This document shows positions 8,095 through 19,008 of a stretch of DNA of 64,000 nucleotides, one piece after another; the stretch's first letter is position 1, and the number at the start of each line of letters is the position of its first letter. The notes below the pieces were generated by a model. That model made no database searches, had not been told where the DNA came from, and saw only the letters and a program-made list of their open reading frames with translations. A program made the position numbers and the translations under genes. Origin of the DNA: Arthrobacter pascens (GTDB taxonomy: Bacteria > Actinomycetota > Actinomycetes > Actinomycetales > Micrococcaceae). Location: positions 3,162,001-3,226,000 of the forward strand of contig NZ_JAUSWY010000001.1 of assembly GCF_030815585.1 (NCBI RefSeq), given 5' to 3'.

Positions 8095-9363
8095 ATGGTG
8101 GCGGATTCGCCCAGCTCCATCAGGAATGAAGTAGTTGGCGGACGCTACCGGCTTGGCGAGGTGATCGGCCGCGGCGGAATGTCATCCGTCTACTGTGCCA
8201 GCGATGAGAATCTGGGCCGCGACGTGGCCCTGAAGCTTTTCGCGCCGCAGGCCCCCGACGCCGACGAGCTCAAGCGTCAGGAAGCCGAAATTCAACTCCT
8301 GGCAACGCTCAACCACCCCAGTCTGGTGACACTGTTCGACGCCGGCATCGACCGTCGTATCCCGGACGAACCCCGCCCGTTCCTGACCATGGAACTCGTG
8401 GACGGCCAGGACCTGCGGACCCGGATCAGGCTCAGCCCCGTACCCTTGGATGAGCTTGCGGTGATCGGGGCGGGCATCGCTGACGCACTTGCCTACGTGC
8501 ATGGGCTCGGCATCATCCACCGCGACGTCAAGCCTGCCAACATCCTGCTGGTACAGCTCCGCCCCGGCGAGCCGCTGCGGCCCAAGCTGACAGACTTCGG
8601 CATAGCAAGGATTGTGGACGGAACACGGCTTACCGCCGCAGGCACCATGGTGGGAACCGCGGCATACCTCAGCCCGGAGCAGGCCATGGGCTCGCCCCTG
8701 TCGCCGGCCACCGACATCTACTCCCTGGGGCTGGTCCTCCTTGAATGCATCAAGCGCACAGTGGAATACCCGGGAAACGCGGTGGAGTCGGCCGTGGCCA
8801 GGCTGCACCGGGCACCGGAAATCCCGGACGATGTCCCGGCGGAATGGGCTGATTTGATCCGCTCTATGACGGCCATCGAGCCGTTGAAACGCCCGTCAGC
8901 CGGGGACGTTGAAATAGCACTCCGCCAGGCCCTTGTCTCGCCGGTCTCAACCCCGGGGGAACTCCAGCCGGAAACCACGCGTGTGCTGCCTGCCATGCCG
9001 TTCAGGCCACCGTCCATTGCCTCCGATCCACCCTCAAGTGTCCCTTCTGGCGGTACCAGCCTGCGTCAACTGGCGCTCCCGGCCGAAAAGACAGCAGGTT
9101 CACGGCGTCCGGACAAAGGCCCTGCCAGGTCCCGGGTCCGGCGAAAGGGCAAAGGCAGGCGCAACGGCAGGGGCAACGGCAGACGCAGGAGCAACCGGAT
9201 CTGGCTTTGGACCGTACTGGCGGTCCTTACGGCACTGGCAGGGATGGCGGCACTTACCGCGAGCCTGTCCAGATCGTCTACGCCCGACGTCGTCCCTTAC
9301 CCGACTGTTACAGGCACCCTGGGTGACCATCTCAAGGAACTGCAAAAGAGCGTACAACCGTGA
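8095..9363 (+). CDS. Membrane-anchored Hanks-type serine/threonine protein kinase
   Basis: 422-residue PknB-like kinase. The catalytic domain has the Gly-rich loop GRGGMSSVY (residues 25-33), the ATP-binding Lys in VALKLF (K47), HRDVKPAN with catalytic Asp near 144, DFGIAR from 167 and GTAAYLSPEQ. A Pro/Ser-rich and then very basic juxtamembrane region follows, then one transmembrane helix near 368-391 and only about 30 outside residues. There are no PASTA repeats, so this is not the cell-wall-sensing PknB itself. The stop codon overlaps the GTG of the lipoprotein gene (GTGA), so the two are translationally coupled. The lipoprotein may be its sensor partner or substrate; that is inference. 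Confidence 0.92.
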   Translation: MVADSPSSIRNEVVGGRYRLGEVIGRGGMSSVYCASDENLGRDVALKLFAPQAPDADELKRQEAEIQLLATLNHPSLVTLFDAGIDRRIPDEPRPFLTMELVDGQDLRTRIRLSPVPLDELAVIGAGIADALAYVHGLGIIHRDVKPANILLVQLRPGEPLRPKLTDFGIARIVDGTRLTAAGTMVGTAAYLSPEQAMGSPLSPATDIYSLGLVLLECIKRTVEYPGNAVESAVARLHRAPEIPDDVPAEWADLIRSMTAIEPLKRPSAGDVEIALRQALVSPVSTPGELQPETTRVLPAMPFRPPSIASDPPSSVPSGGTSLRQLALPAEKTAGSRRPDKGPARSRVRRKGKGRRNGRGNGRRRSNRIWLWTVLAVLTALAGMAALTASLSRSSTPDVVPYPTVTGTLGDHLKELQKSVQP

Positions 9364-9854
9364 CCCGCCTGGGAGACAAACACTGGCGCTTCGGGCGGCA
9401 ACGCGCGCTTCCATTTGCTGCTGCGCTGATTCTCGCAGCAACATTGGCGGGCTGCGCTACCCCGGATACGGGCCTGCAGCGCGAGACCGCACGCCAGCTT
9501 CAGGAGCGGGTGCTGAGCGTGGGCCAGGCCGCTGCGGGCAACGACCACGCTGCGGCATTGAAGGCCTTGGAACGGCTGGAGTCGGACCTGTCCGCAGCGT
9601 CCGCAAGCGGACGGGTCTCGGAGGACCGCCGGCGAACCATCATGACGGCCGTCGCCGCAGTCCGTGCTGATCTGACTGCAGCGGAGGCTCAGGCAAGGGC
9701 CGCCGCAGATGCCGCTGAACAGGCCAAAGCTGGCGCGGATGCGGCAGAAAAGGCCGCCCGGGAGACTTCTGTCCCCGTGGTGCCTGCACCGGCGCCGTCG
9801 GAAGACAACGCCAAGGGCGGCAACGCGGGCAAAGGCAAGGGAAAAGACGGCTGA
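9360..9854 (+). CDS. Small Ala-rich lipoprotein coupled to the kinase
   Basis: 164-residue predicted lipoprotein. A basic N-terminus is followed by a hydrophobic stretch and lipobox TLAGC, placing the lipid anchor near residue 32. The mature part is alpha-helical and heptad-like, rich in Ala, Glu, Arg and Gln (AAEAQARAAADAAEQAKAG), probably a coiled coil. It ends in a Gly/Lys-rich tail (GGNAGKGKGKDG). The GTG start overlaps the kinase TGA, so stoichiometric co-expression with the kinase is likely. I do not recognise a named family. Given the kinase's very short extracellular tail, the lipoprotein is a candidate outside-face partner. Confidence 0.7.
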   Translation: MTRLGDKHWRFGRQRALPFAAALILAATLAGCATPDTGLQRETARQLQERVLSVGQAAAGNDHAAALKALERLESDLSAASASGRVSEDRRRTIMTAVAAVRADLTAAEAQARAAADAAEQAKAGADAAEKAARETSVPVVPAPAPSEDNAKGGNAGKGKGKDG

Positions 9855-10077
9855 GGCAACGAGGGAAGGCCGGGTCACGTACACTGCGTACGACGGCGGC
9901 CCTCCCCACCCCGGTGGCCCCAGGTTCCGGTGGCCTCAGGTTCCAGTGGCCTTGGCGTGACTCAAGCCGTGCCGCTTCAAATGGCCACGGCTACCGGTTA
10001 CGTTGGTAAGGTGCCGCACCAGCATCCGGCACACCGGAACCGCAGGCCAGCGCCTGCCGACTGAAGGAGGACTATCC

Positions 10078-10557
10078 ATGGCCACCGTTCAAGAATCCAT
10101 CGACGTCAATGTCCCGCTCAGCCAGGCCTACAACCAGTGGACGCAGTTTGAGGACTTCCCGCAGTTCATGAGCGGCGTGGAGTCCGTCAGGCAGCTGAAT
10201 GCCGCCACTGTGCACTTCGCCACCAGCATCGCCGGGGTGAAGCGCGAATACGACGCGCAGATCACGGTCCAGGATCCCGACCGGCGGGTTTCGTGGGAGA
10301 GCCTCACCGATCCCCGGAACGCTGGAAGCGTCTGGTTCGCGTCGCTGGGCCCCGCCGACACGCGGGTCAACGTCGAGCTGACCTGGGAGCCGGATTCCGC
10401 CGTGGAGAACATCGGCGCCACTGTGGGGCTGGACGCCCACCAGGTTGCCGCCGATCTCAGGCGGTTCAAGAAGTTCATCGAGGAACGGCCCGCGGAAACG
10501 GGTGCCTGGCGGGACAGCATCAGCGGCGGCGAGGTGGAGGGCCGGGAGGGTATTTAA
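10078..10557 (+). CDS. SRPBCC (polyketide cyclase-like) family protein
   Basis: 159-residue cytoplasmic protein of the START/Bet v 1-like SRPBCC fold. The start MATVQESIDVNVPLSQAYNQW with FEDFPQFMSGVESV is typical of the Polyketide_cyc2 subgroup. These bind hydrophobic ligands and are often stress-associated, but this member's function is unknown. GGAGG at 10067-10071 precedes the ATG at 10078, so I reject the longer frame starting at 10003. It stands alone, convergent with icd, and is followed by a shared hairpin terminator. Confidence 0.85.
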   Translation: MATVQESIDVNVPLSQAYNQWTQFEDFPQFMSGVESVRQLNAATVHFATSIAGVKREYDAQITVQDPDRRVSWESLTDPRNAGSVWFASLGPADTRVNVELTWEPDSAVENIGATVGLDAHQVAADLRRFKKFIEERPAETGAWRDSISGGEVEGREGI

Positions 10558-10647
10558 CCCACCCGCGTTGCAACGGCCCCCCGGGCCGAGACGTGCGTAC
10601 CGGCAGAACGGCCAGAAGGGTACGGACAGAGACTTACGGACAGAGCG

Positions 10648-10682
10648 GAAGGCGGCGCCCCGGTCTCCGGGATGCCGCCTTC
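10648..10682. terminator. Bidirectional hairpin between SRPBCC gene and icd
   Basis: A 9-bp stem (GAAGGCGGC at 10648-10656 and GCCGCCTTC at 10674-10682) encloses a further CCCGG/CCGGG pairing. It lies between two convergent genes and can serve both strands. The flanking T-tracts are weak. Confidence 0.65.
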
Positions 10683-10720
10683 TGTCCTGCCGGCTCAGTC
10701 TATTGCCAGCTCCATGCCAC

Positions 10721-12940
<2,220 letters not shown>

Positions 12941-12965
12941 AGTTCGGGTGTCTCCCTGGTATATG

Positions 12966-12994
12966 CGTATAGCTGGAGTCGTGTGTTATTTCAA
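12966..12994 (-). promoter_or_regulatory. Putative icd promoter
   Basis: On the minus strand TTGAAA (12994-12989) and TATACG (12971-12966) are separated by 17 bases, close to the sigma-70-type consensus, 25 bases upstream of the icd ATG. The assignment is by pattern only. Confidence 0.5.
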
Positions 12995-13117
12995 CGGGTC
13001 TAACTTACCCGAGGAGGCGGGGTCGGCGCCTACCGGGAGCGCAGAATACAGTTGCGTTACTGCTGGCGGCTACATCAAGGAACTCCATTGCTGGCCTTGG
13101 GTCAGCGCACTCGGGCC

Positions 13118-13588
13118 CTAGAACGCGATGCGGCGCAAAAGATCCCGGAACTGGGCACGTTCAGCCGGCGTGAGGTTCGCCATAGCCTGGTCCTCCGCCA
13201 GCTGCGTGGCCTCAGCGGCCTTGGCAAGCAGCCGCAACCCCTTCGGGGTGCCTTTGATAACTTTGGAGCGGCGGTCCTGAGGATCCGTTTCCCGTTTCAC
13301 GAGTCCCCGTTGCTCAAGCCCGTCCACGAGCGCAACGATCTGGCTTGGATCCAGCAGCAGGAATTCAGCGAGTTCCCGCTGCGACGGTGCTTCCCCACTG
13401 CAGGCAAGCGACAGGACCGCATACGAGCGGATTTTCAGGTCAAGCGGCGCCAGCAGGGCATTGGCTTTGGCACTTCCTATCGCCCGTGCCCGGGCGGTCA
13501 GGAATTCAATCTCGGCCACAAGCGGGCTATCCAGGAGCCGATCGAGGCCCTCCGGGGGCGAGACTTCCGTGCTGGGGAGCTGGTTCAT
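13118..13588 (-). CDS. MarR family transcriptional regulator
   Basis: 156-residue winged-helix protein. The DNA-binding region LLDPSQIVALVDGLEQRGLVKRETDPQDRRSKVIKGT carries the recognition helix and the DxRSK wing typical of MarR. It would act as a dimeric repressor released by a small ligand. It is divergent from the ABC operon beginning at 13840, and a palindrome (13647-13661) lies between them, so it probably regulates that operon and itself. AGGA precedes the ATG by 7 bases. Confidence 0.9.
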   Translation of the reverse strand: MNQLPSTEVSPPEGLDRLLDSPLVAEIEFLTARARAIGSAKANALLAPLDLKIRSYAVLSLACSGEAPSQRELAEFLLLDPSQIVALVDGLEQRGLVKRETDPQDRRSKVIKGTPKGLRLLAKAAEATQLAEDQAMANLTPAERAQFRDLLRRIAF

Positions 13589-13646
13589 TGGTCAATCCTA
13601 TAGTTGATGTCCTTTATCACCATCCGTTTACAGAAAAAACATAACT

Positions 13647-13675
13647 ATTGACTTTTTCAATCATTCGGGTTGACA
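13647..13675. promoter_or_regulatory. Candidate MarR operator and -35 element
   Basis: ATTGACTTTTTCAAT (13647-13661) is a palindrome with 5-bp arms and a 5-bp centre, the size expected for a MarR-dimer site. TTGACA follows at 13670-13675, oriented toward the ABC operon, though no clear -10 stands at the right spacing. The region is notably AT-rich compared with its surroundings, as divergent promoter regions often are. Confidence 0.45.
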
Positions 13676-13839
13676 TAGATACATCCGTTGTGTGCTAACT
13701 CACATGGTTAGTGACGCCCGACGGCGGAACCAGCCCGCCGTCGTCGGGCATTAGCTTTACCGTTTCTCCGCCAACCCCCGGCGGCTGACGCAACAGCGTC
13801 CGGCCCAGCAAGCCATGGAACTCAAGGAAGAGTCAAAAA

Positions 13840-14847
13840 ATGAAAAGGCATCTCGCTCAACTGCTCGCCGCCGGCGCCCTCGCGGCCTTGGCACTCACAG
13901 GCTGCGGTTCCGGCTCACTCTCGGGCCCGGCCAGCACCGCCGAAGGCTCCTCTCCAGGCTCCTCGACAGCAGCAGGCGGAGACCTGAAGAAGATCACGGT
14001 CGGCGTCCTGTCCATAGCCCCTTCTGTTGCGCTCCAGTACGGGGTCGATGAAGGCATCTTTGCTGACCACGGCCTCAACGTTGAACTCCAGACCGGGCAA
14101 GGTGGAGCAGCCATGCTGCCGGCAGTCTCCACGGGGACCATGAACTTCTCGGTCGGAAATCCTCTCTCCGTGATGCTCGCCGTGAACAAGGGCCTGGACA
14201 TGAAGATCGTCAGCGGCTTCAGCAATTCGAAGACCGAGGGCGAGGACATCAACGGCGTTGTAGCCGCCCAGGCCTCGGGCATCACGTCCTTCGGAAACCT
14301 TGAAGGTAAGACAGTGGCGGTCAACACGCTGAAGACCCAAGGCGACCTGACCATCATGGAAAGCGCAGCACAGGCTGGCGCCGATCCGGCCAAGATCAAA
14401 TTTGTCGAAATGCCGTTTCCCGACATGCAGGCCCAGCTGGACCGCGGATCAGTGGACGCCATCTGGCTGCCGCAGCCCTTCCTGGCCAAAGCGCTCTCAG
14501 ACACCAAAAACGTACTCGTGGGAAGTCCAAACCAGAAGGCCCTTCCGGGCCTGCCAACGATGGTGAGTTTCACCAGCGGCAACTTCGCGCAGCAGAATGC
14601 CGGCACGGTCAAGGCTTTCAGGGAAGCCATGGAAGAAACGCTGGCGAAGGCCGAACAGAATCCTGACGCGGTGCGTGCCCTCCTGCCCAAGTTCATGAAC
14701 ATGGACCCGGCCGTCGCCCAGAAGCTGAAGATGGAATCGTTCGACGGCAAAGTTCCCACCGCCGTGCTCGCGGACCTTGGATCCCTGATGGTCAAGTACA
14801 ACTACGTGGACAAGAATCCAGACGTCAACGCGATGACCGTCAAATAG
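13840..14847 (+). CDS. NMT1/TauA/SsuA-type ABC substrate-binding lipoprotein
   Basis: 335-residue lipoprotein (lipobox LALTGC, Cys near residue 26, then a Ser/Gly-rich linker) of the NrtA/SsuA/TauA/ThiY superfamily. The mature start KITVGVLSIAPSVALQYGVDEGIFADHGLNVEL and the later VAVNTLKTQGDL are family-typical. Possible ligands include sulfonates, taurine, nitrate, pyrimidine precursors or aromatics; sequence alone does not decide. It leads a four-gene operon with two permeases and an ATPase, opposite a MarR gene. A MarR neighbour is slightly more usual for an aromatic or sulfonate compound, but that is a guess. Confidence 0.9.
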   Translation: MKRHLAQLLAAGALAALALTGCGSGSLSGPASTAEGSSPGSSTAAGGDLKKITVGVLSIAPSVALQYGVDEGIFADHGLNVELQTGQGGAAMLPAVSTGTMNFSVGNPLSVMLAVNKGLDMKIVSGFSNSKTEGEDINGVVAAQASGITSFGNLEGKTVAVNTLKTQGDLTIMESAAQAGADPAKIKFVEMPFPDMQAQLDRGSVDAIWLPQPFLAKALSDTKNVLVGSPNQKALPGLPTMVSFTSGNFAQQNAGTVKAFREAMEETLAKAEQNPDAVRALLPKFMNMDPAVAQKLKMESFDGKVPTAVLADLGSLMVKYNYVDKNPDVNAMTVK

Positions 14848-14862
14848 AGAAGTCACGAAAAT

Positions 14863-15723
14863 ATGAACGGCAACATCGAGACGCCCGCCCTGGGCCTGAA
14901 ATCCCGGGAACAGGGATCAAGGGCCATTTCACCGCGGATTCCCCGACGCGCGTGGCCGTTGCAGCGGATCCTGGGTCCGGTGGGAATCCTGGGGTTCCTG
15001 CTCACCTGGGAGCTGATTCCACGGGTTGGCATCGTTGAAGCGCGTTTCCTGCCCCCGGCCAGTGACGTCATAGCCGCACTGCTGCGGTACTCCGGGCTGA
15101 CCGCCTTCTGGGTGAGCGTGGGTGAAACGCTGCTGGCCTGGTTCCTGGGCCTGCTGATGGCCGTCATTGCCGCCATCGTTCTTGGGTTTCTCATCGGCTC
15201 GTCCACCTTCCTGAGGACGGCGACGAACTCCACCGTGGAGTTCCTGCGGCCCATCCCCTCAGTGGCGCTGATCCCGCTGGCAGTGCTGTTGTTCGGCGTG
15301 AAAATCGAGTCTTCCCTGATGCTGATCGTCTACGCGTCCTTCTGGCAGGTCTTCATCCAGGTTCTCTACGGGGTGGCCGATATCGACATGGTGGCCAACA
15401 ACACGGCCAAGTCCTACGGCCTGGGCCCCATGGCGAGGATCCGCTACGTGGTGTTCCCTACCGCCCTGCCGTATTTGATGACCGGCGTCCGCTTGGCCGC
15501 CGCCGTCGCCCTGATCCTGGCGATCACCGCGGAACTCATCATCGGTTCACCAGGCCTGGGCCGCGAGATCGCCCTGGCCCAGTCGGGCGGTTCCATCGCC
15601 GGCATGTATGCCCTGGTGCTGGCAACGGGCCTGATCGGCGTACTTATCAACATGCTGATGCGGTTCATTGAAAAGAAGACCCTGTCCTGGCACTCGTCAG
15701 TCCGTTCTGAGGTGATCGTATGA
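14863..15723 (+). CDS. ABC transporter permease (SsuC/TauC type), subunit 1
   Basis: 286-residue BPD_transp_1 permease with about six transmembrane helices. The cytoplasmic loop AKSYGLGPMARIRYVVFPTALPYLMTGVRLA contains the EAA-like motif that docks with the ATPase. It begins 15 bases after the binding protein and its stop overlaps the ATG of the second permease (GTATGA at 15718-15723). Most SsuC-type systems have one permease gene forming a homodimer, so two different permeases suggest a heterodimeric pore. Confidence 0.9.
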   Translation: MNGNIETPALGLKSREQGSRAISPRIPRRAWPLQRILGPVGILGFLLTWELIPRVGIVEARFLPPASDVIAALLRYSGLTAFWVSVGETLLAWFLGLLMAVIAAIVLGFLIGSSTFLRTATNSTVEFLRPIPSVALIPLAVLLFGVKIESSLMLIVYASFWQVFIQVLYGVADIDMVANNTAKSYGLGPMARIRYVVFPTALPYLMTGVRLAAAVALILAITAELIIGSPGLGREIALAQSGGSIAGMYALVLATGLIGVLINMLMRFIEKKTLSWHSSVRSEVIV

Positions 15724-16493
15724 ATTGGGCGAAATCATTCGGGTATGTGGTGGGGCTTCCGCTCCTGCTGGTCCTCATCTGGTGGGCCACCACGATGGGA
15801 AGGCCCAACTTCTTCTTCCCCGCACCGGCCCTCCTGATGGACACGTTCGGTGACGTCTGGTTCGGCGAAAGAATCATCACCGACGTCATGCCCAGCCTCG
15901 GAAGACTGCTCACCGGAGTTATCGCGGCGATCGGAATCGGCGTGACAACCGGGCTGCTGATCGGATCCGTCAAATGGCTCCGGGCACTGCTGGAACCCAC
16001 CCTGGAATTCTTCCGTGCCGTCCCGCCGCCGGTGCTGGTGCCGGTGCTCATGCTCCTGATGGGGATCACCGATTCCATGAAGGTAGTGGTGATCATTTCC
16101 GGTTGCATCTGGCCGGTGCTGCTGAACACCATCGAAGGCGTCCGTGCGGTAGACGGTGTGCTGTCCGATTCCAGCCGCACCTACGGGATCGCAGGCTGGG
16201 CCCGGATCCGGTACCTGGTGCTCCCCTCGGCCAGCCCACAGATCATGGCCGGAATCCGCCAGTGTCTGTCCATTGGACTGATCCTGATGGTCATTTCGGA
16301 AATGTTCGCCTCATCGTCGGGGCTGGGCTTCACCATTGTCCAGTTCCAGCGCTCTTTCGCCATCCCTGAAATGTGGTCCGGGATTATCGTCCTGGGCCTG
16401 ATAGGCGTGGCGCTGTCATTCATCTTCCAGTGGACCGAGCGCCGTGTGCTGCGCTGGTACCACGGTCAGAAAGAGGTAGAAAATGCTGGTTAG
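15720..16493 (+). CDS. ABC transporter permease (SsuC/TauC type), subunit 2
   Basis: 257-residue permease homologous to the preceding one, with its own EAA-like loop (SRTYGIAGWARIRYLVLPSASPQIMAGIRQ). It overlaps the upstream permease by 4 bases and the downstream ATPase by 11, so the three are translationally coupled. It presumably pairs with subunit 1. Confidence 0.9.
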   Translation: MNWAKSFGYVVGLPLLLVLIWWATTMGRPNFFFPAPALLMDTFGDVWFGERIITDVMPSLGRLLTGVIAAIGIGVTTGLLIGSVKWLRALLEPTLEFFRAVPPPVLVPVLMLLMGITDSMKVVVIISGCIWPVLLNTIEGVRAVDGVLSDSSRTYGIAGWARIRYLVLPSASPQIMAGIRQCLSIGLILMVISEMFASSSGLGFTIVQFQRSFAIPEMWSGIIVLGLIGVALSFIFQWTERRVLRWYHGQKEVENAG

Positions 16494-17337
16494 TGAGACG
16501 TCCGCGAGCGCGGACGACGCCGTGGGCGGCACCCCCGCCCCCGCCATGCTCTCCGTCCGCGGTTTGAAGAAGGTCTACCAGACCGACGGCGGCGAGATCG
16601 AGGCGGTCCGGAACCTCACCTTTGATTTGCGGCCGGGAGAGCTCGCCTGCCTCGTGGGTCCGTCGGGTTCGGGCAAGACTACCCTGCTCAAATGCATCGC
16701 CGGCCTGATGGCGCCTACTGAAGGCGAAGTCCTCCTCGACGGCACCCGGGTGAGCGGCCCGCCGAAGAAAATGGCTGTGGTGTTCCAGGAATACGGCCGT
16801 TCCCTGTTCCCGTGGATGCGGGTCCGCCAAAACGTGGAACTGCCCCTGAAGAACCAGGGCGTACCCAAAGCCGAACGCGACCGCCTCGTCGACGAGGCAC
16901 TCGAGGCGGTGGGACTGTCCCACGTCCCGCAGTCCTACCCCTGGCAGCTCTCCGGCGGCATGCAACAACGCGTCGCCATCGCCCGCGCCGTCGCCTACCA
17001 GCCTGAGGTGCTGCTCATGGACGAACCCTTCGCAGCAGTCGACGCCCAGACCCGCGCCGATCTGGAAGACCTCATCCGCGCCGTCTGGAAAAAGCTGGGC
17101 GTGACCGTACTTTTCGTCACCCACGACATTGACGAGTCCGTCTACCTCGGCGAGCGCGTCATCATCCTCTCGAGTTCGCCCACAGTGGTCCAGGAGGACA
17201 TCATCATCGACCTGCCCCAGGAGCGCGACCAGCTCAACACGCGGGCCCTCCCCCGGTTCACGGAACTGCGCCACCACGTGTACGAGCAGATCCAGCTCGC
17301 CAAGAAAGGCCACCGCCCTGCGGCCAGCGTCTCGTGA
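16483..17337 (+). CDS. ABC transporter ATP-binding protein (SsuB/TauB type)
   Basis: 284-residue ATPase. It has Walker A GPSGSGKTT near residue 62, signature LSGGMQQR, Walker B EVLLMDEPF and the switch THDIDESVYLG, which is characteristic of the NrtD/SsuB/TauB subgroup. Its ATG overlaps the second permease. A short Ala/Asp-rich N-terminal extension precedes the domain. It completes the MarR-adjacent importer; no metabolic gene is in the operon to reveal the substrate. Confidence 0.92.
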   Translation: MLVSETSASADDAVGGTPAPAMLSVRGLKKVYQTDGGEIEAVRNLTFDLRPGELACLVGPSGSGKTTLLKCIAGLMAPTEGEVLLDGTRVSGPPKKMAVVFQEYGRSLFPWMRVRQNVELPLKNQGVPKAERDRLVDEALEAVGLSHVPQSYPWQLSGGMQQRVAIARAVAYQPEVLLMDEPFAAVDAQTRADLEDLIRAVWKKLGVTVLFVTHDIDESVYLGERVIILSSSPTVVQEDIIIDLPQERDQLNTRALPRFTELRHHVYEQIQLAKKGHRPAASVS

Positions 17338-17934
17338 CCCGGAGCAATCTCACCCGCAACGGCGGCCGCTGACTGGAATCAGGCCGCTGCGCACTGGTGA
17401 ATACAGGCCGAGGTGCATCTCAGTCAGCGGCGCCTGCGGGGACCATCGCTGGGCCACAACGGCACGTACTTGGGGTCCCGGAAGCGCAGCAGTTCCGTAG
17501 CCGTGAACGTGTGGACAGGACCCGCGTCGCGCAACTGGAGCGCCTCGGCCGTGGACGTGATCTCCGAGACTACGTCCCGTTTACCTTCGCCAGTAGCAAC
17601 CTGACGGCCGTCACGGTTGGACTGTTTTTGCGGATTGCCGGAATCGAAACATGACGTGGGCCCCAATTCGCTAAGTGCCCGGAGCCCAGTCGGACAAGCT
17701 GATGCTGATAGGAGAAAGGTACCCTTCGGCAGGCGCCTGTGCCAGAGGACGCACCGCTTTCCACGTCCCAAAACGAGCGGATCCCCCCTCCACATATATA
17801 TCCGCGTATGTGTCCACATGGGTATCCACATATGACGGTCATTCCTATATACAAAGCTGTCATGCCGGGATAAATTCAGTAAGTTCCCCGGCGGGGCCCT
17901 CGCAGCCCTCCGCACGCGTTGAGACAGGACAGCA
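17338..17934. other. 597-base gap: possible gene remnant plus protease upstream region
   Basis: No intact gene. On the minus strand about 17424-17580 reads as a protein-like C-terminal tail (ITSTAEALQLRDAGPVHTF then a segment ending PLWPSDGPRR) without a start, perhaps a remnant. The 17770-17870 part is AT-rich and contains three TCCACAT repeats (17789, 17813, 17825), probably promoter or operator DNA for the secreted protease. Confidence 0.4.
17789..17831 (+). promoter_or_regulatory. Three TCCACAT direct repeats upstream of the protease
   Basis: TCCACAT occurs at 17789-17795, 17813-17819 and 17825-17831, with spacings of 24 and 12 bases, inside an AT-rich stretch about 100 bases before the protease start. 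The 12-base multiples are compatible with sites for an activator. No regulator can be assigned. Confidence 0.35.
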
Positions 17935-18900
17935 ATGACACGTATCAGGTCGATGGCTACCAGCCTTTTGAGTCTTTCCGCTGCCGCCCTTCTGGTTCTT
18001 GGTGGCGCCGGCGGGGCGTCGGCCGCTCCTGCAGCCTCGGACGATCAGAAAACCCCGTCCGTCGCCAGCGCAACAGTGGACACCTCCGGCGCGGCCGACT
18101 ACTGGACCACAGAGCGGATGCGAGCTGCAATCCCCGGTGATGTCCTGGCCGCTAAGGCACTGAAGCGCGGCAACTCTTCCAGCGCAGGAACTGTGGAGAA
18201 GGGCTCCAACACCAAGGTCACCGCGACCAATGGCAAGCCCACCATTGCCAAGGACGAGAACCCGGTAAAGCACATCGGCAAGGTCTTCTTCACCCTGGCC
18301 GGCGGGAACTACGTCTGCTCCGGCAATGCCGTGAAGTCCGGCAACAAGAGCACCGTATCAACCGCTGGCCACTGCCTCAATGAAGGGCCCGGCGCGTTCG
18401 CGACAAACTTTGTGTTTGTGCCTGCCTATCTGAACGGCGCCGCACCCTACGGCAAGTGGACCGCCAGGGCCCTGTATGCGCCCACGGAGTGGAGCGCCAA
18501 AGGCGACATGCAGTACGACACCGGCTTTGCGGTGATGAACCAGTTCAACGGCAAGTACCTGTCAGACGTCGTGGGCGCTTCTGCCGTTCAGTTCAACGCG
18601 GCACGGGGCCTGACCTATAAATCCTACGGCTACCCCGCAGCCCCGCCCTTCAACGGCGAGAGCCTCAAGAGCTGCACGGGCAAGGCGTCCAACGACAGAA
18701 ACAACCCGCGGTTGAACACCCAGGGCATCAGCTGCGACATGACCGGTGGTTCCTCGGGCGGACCCTGGTTCATCGGCAGCGGTTCCGATGGCGTCCAGAA
18801 CTCGATCAACAGCTACGGCTACAGCGGGTCACGCATGATGTACGGCCCATACTGGGGCTCGGTCATCCAGCAGACCTACACAGGTGCGGCAGCGTCCTAG
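17935..18900 (+). CDS. Secreted trypsin-like (S1 family) serine protease
   Basis: 321-residue exported endopeptidase. A signal peptide (MTRIRSMAT, hydrophobic core, ASAAPAA cleavage near residue 33) and a pro-region of roughly 80 residues precede the catalytic domain. The triad is visible: His146 in STAGHC, Asp195 in QYDTGF and Ser274 in GGSSGGPW. Cysteines flanking the His and the Ser could form disulfides. It most resembles the glutamyl-endopeptidase/V8-like group of actinobacterial S1 enzymes; specificity is not determinable here. It is monocistronic, with a strong terminator downstream. Likely role is extracellular protein degradation. Confidence 0.9.
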   Translation: MTRIRSMATSLLSLSAAALLVLGGAGGASAAPAASDDQKTPSVASATVDTSGAADYWTTERMRAAIPGDVLAAKALKRGNSSSAGTVEKGSNTKVTATNGKPTIAKDENPVKHIGKVFFTLAGGNYVCSGNAVKSGNKSTVSTAGHCLNEGPGAFATNFVFVPAYLNGAAPYGKWTARALYAPTEWSAKGDMQYDTGFAVMNQFNGKYLSDVVGASAVQFNAARGLTYKSYGYPAAPPFNGESLKSCTGKASNDRNNPRLNTQGISCDMTGGSSGGPWFIGSGSDGVQNSINSYGYSGSRMMYGPYWGSVIQQTYTGAAAS

Positions 18901-18957
18901 CGAAGCCTCGCCGGACACGCTAACAACTGATTCCTAACTGGCTGGTCGGTCAAAGCC

Positions 18958-18996
18958 CGACGGCGCCTGTCCCCGCAGCGGGGACAGGCGCCGTCG
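18958..18996. terminator. Strong bidirectional hairpin between protease and purH
   Basis: A perfect 18-bp inverted repeat (18958-18975 paired with 18979-18996) around a 3-nt loop lies between convergent genes, so it probably stops both transcripts. No long T-tract is present on either side. Confidence 0.8.
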
Positions 18997-19008
18997 CCGT
19001 TCAACCTC

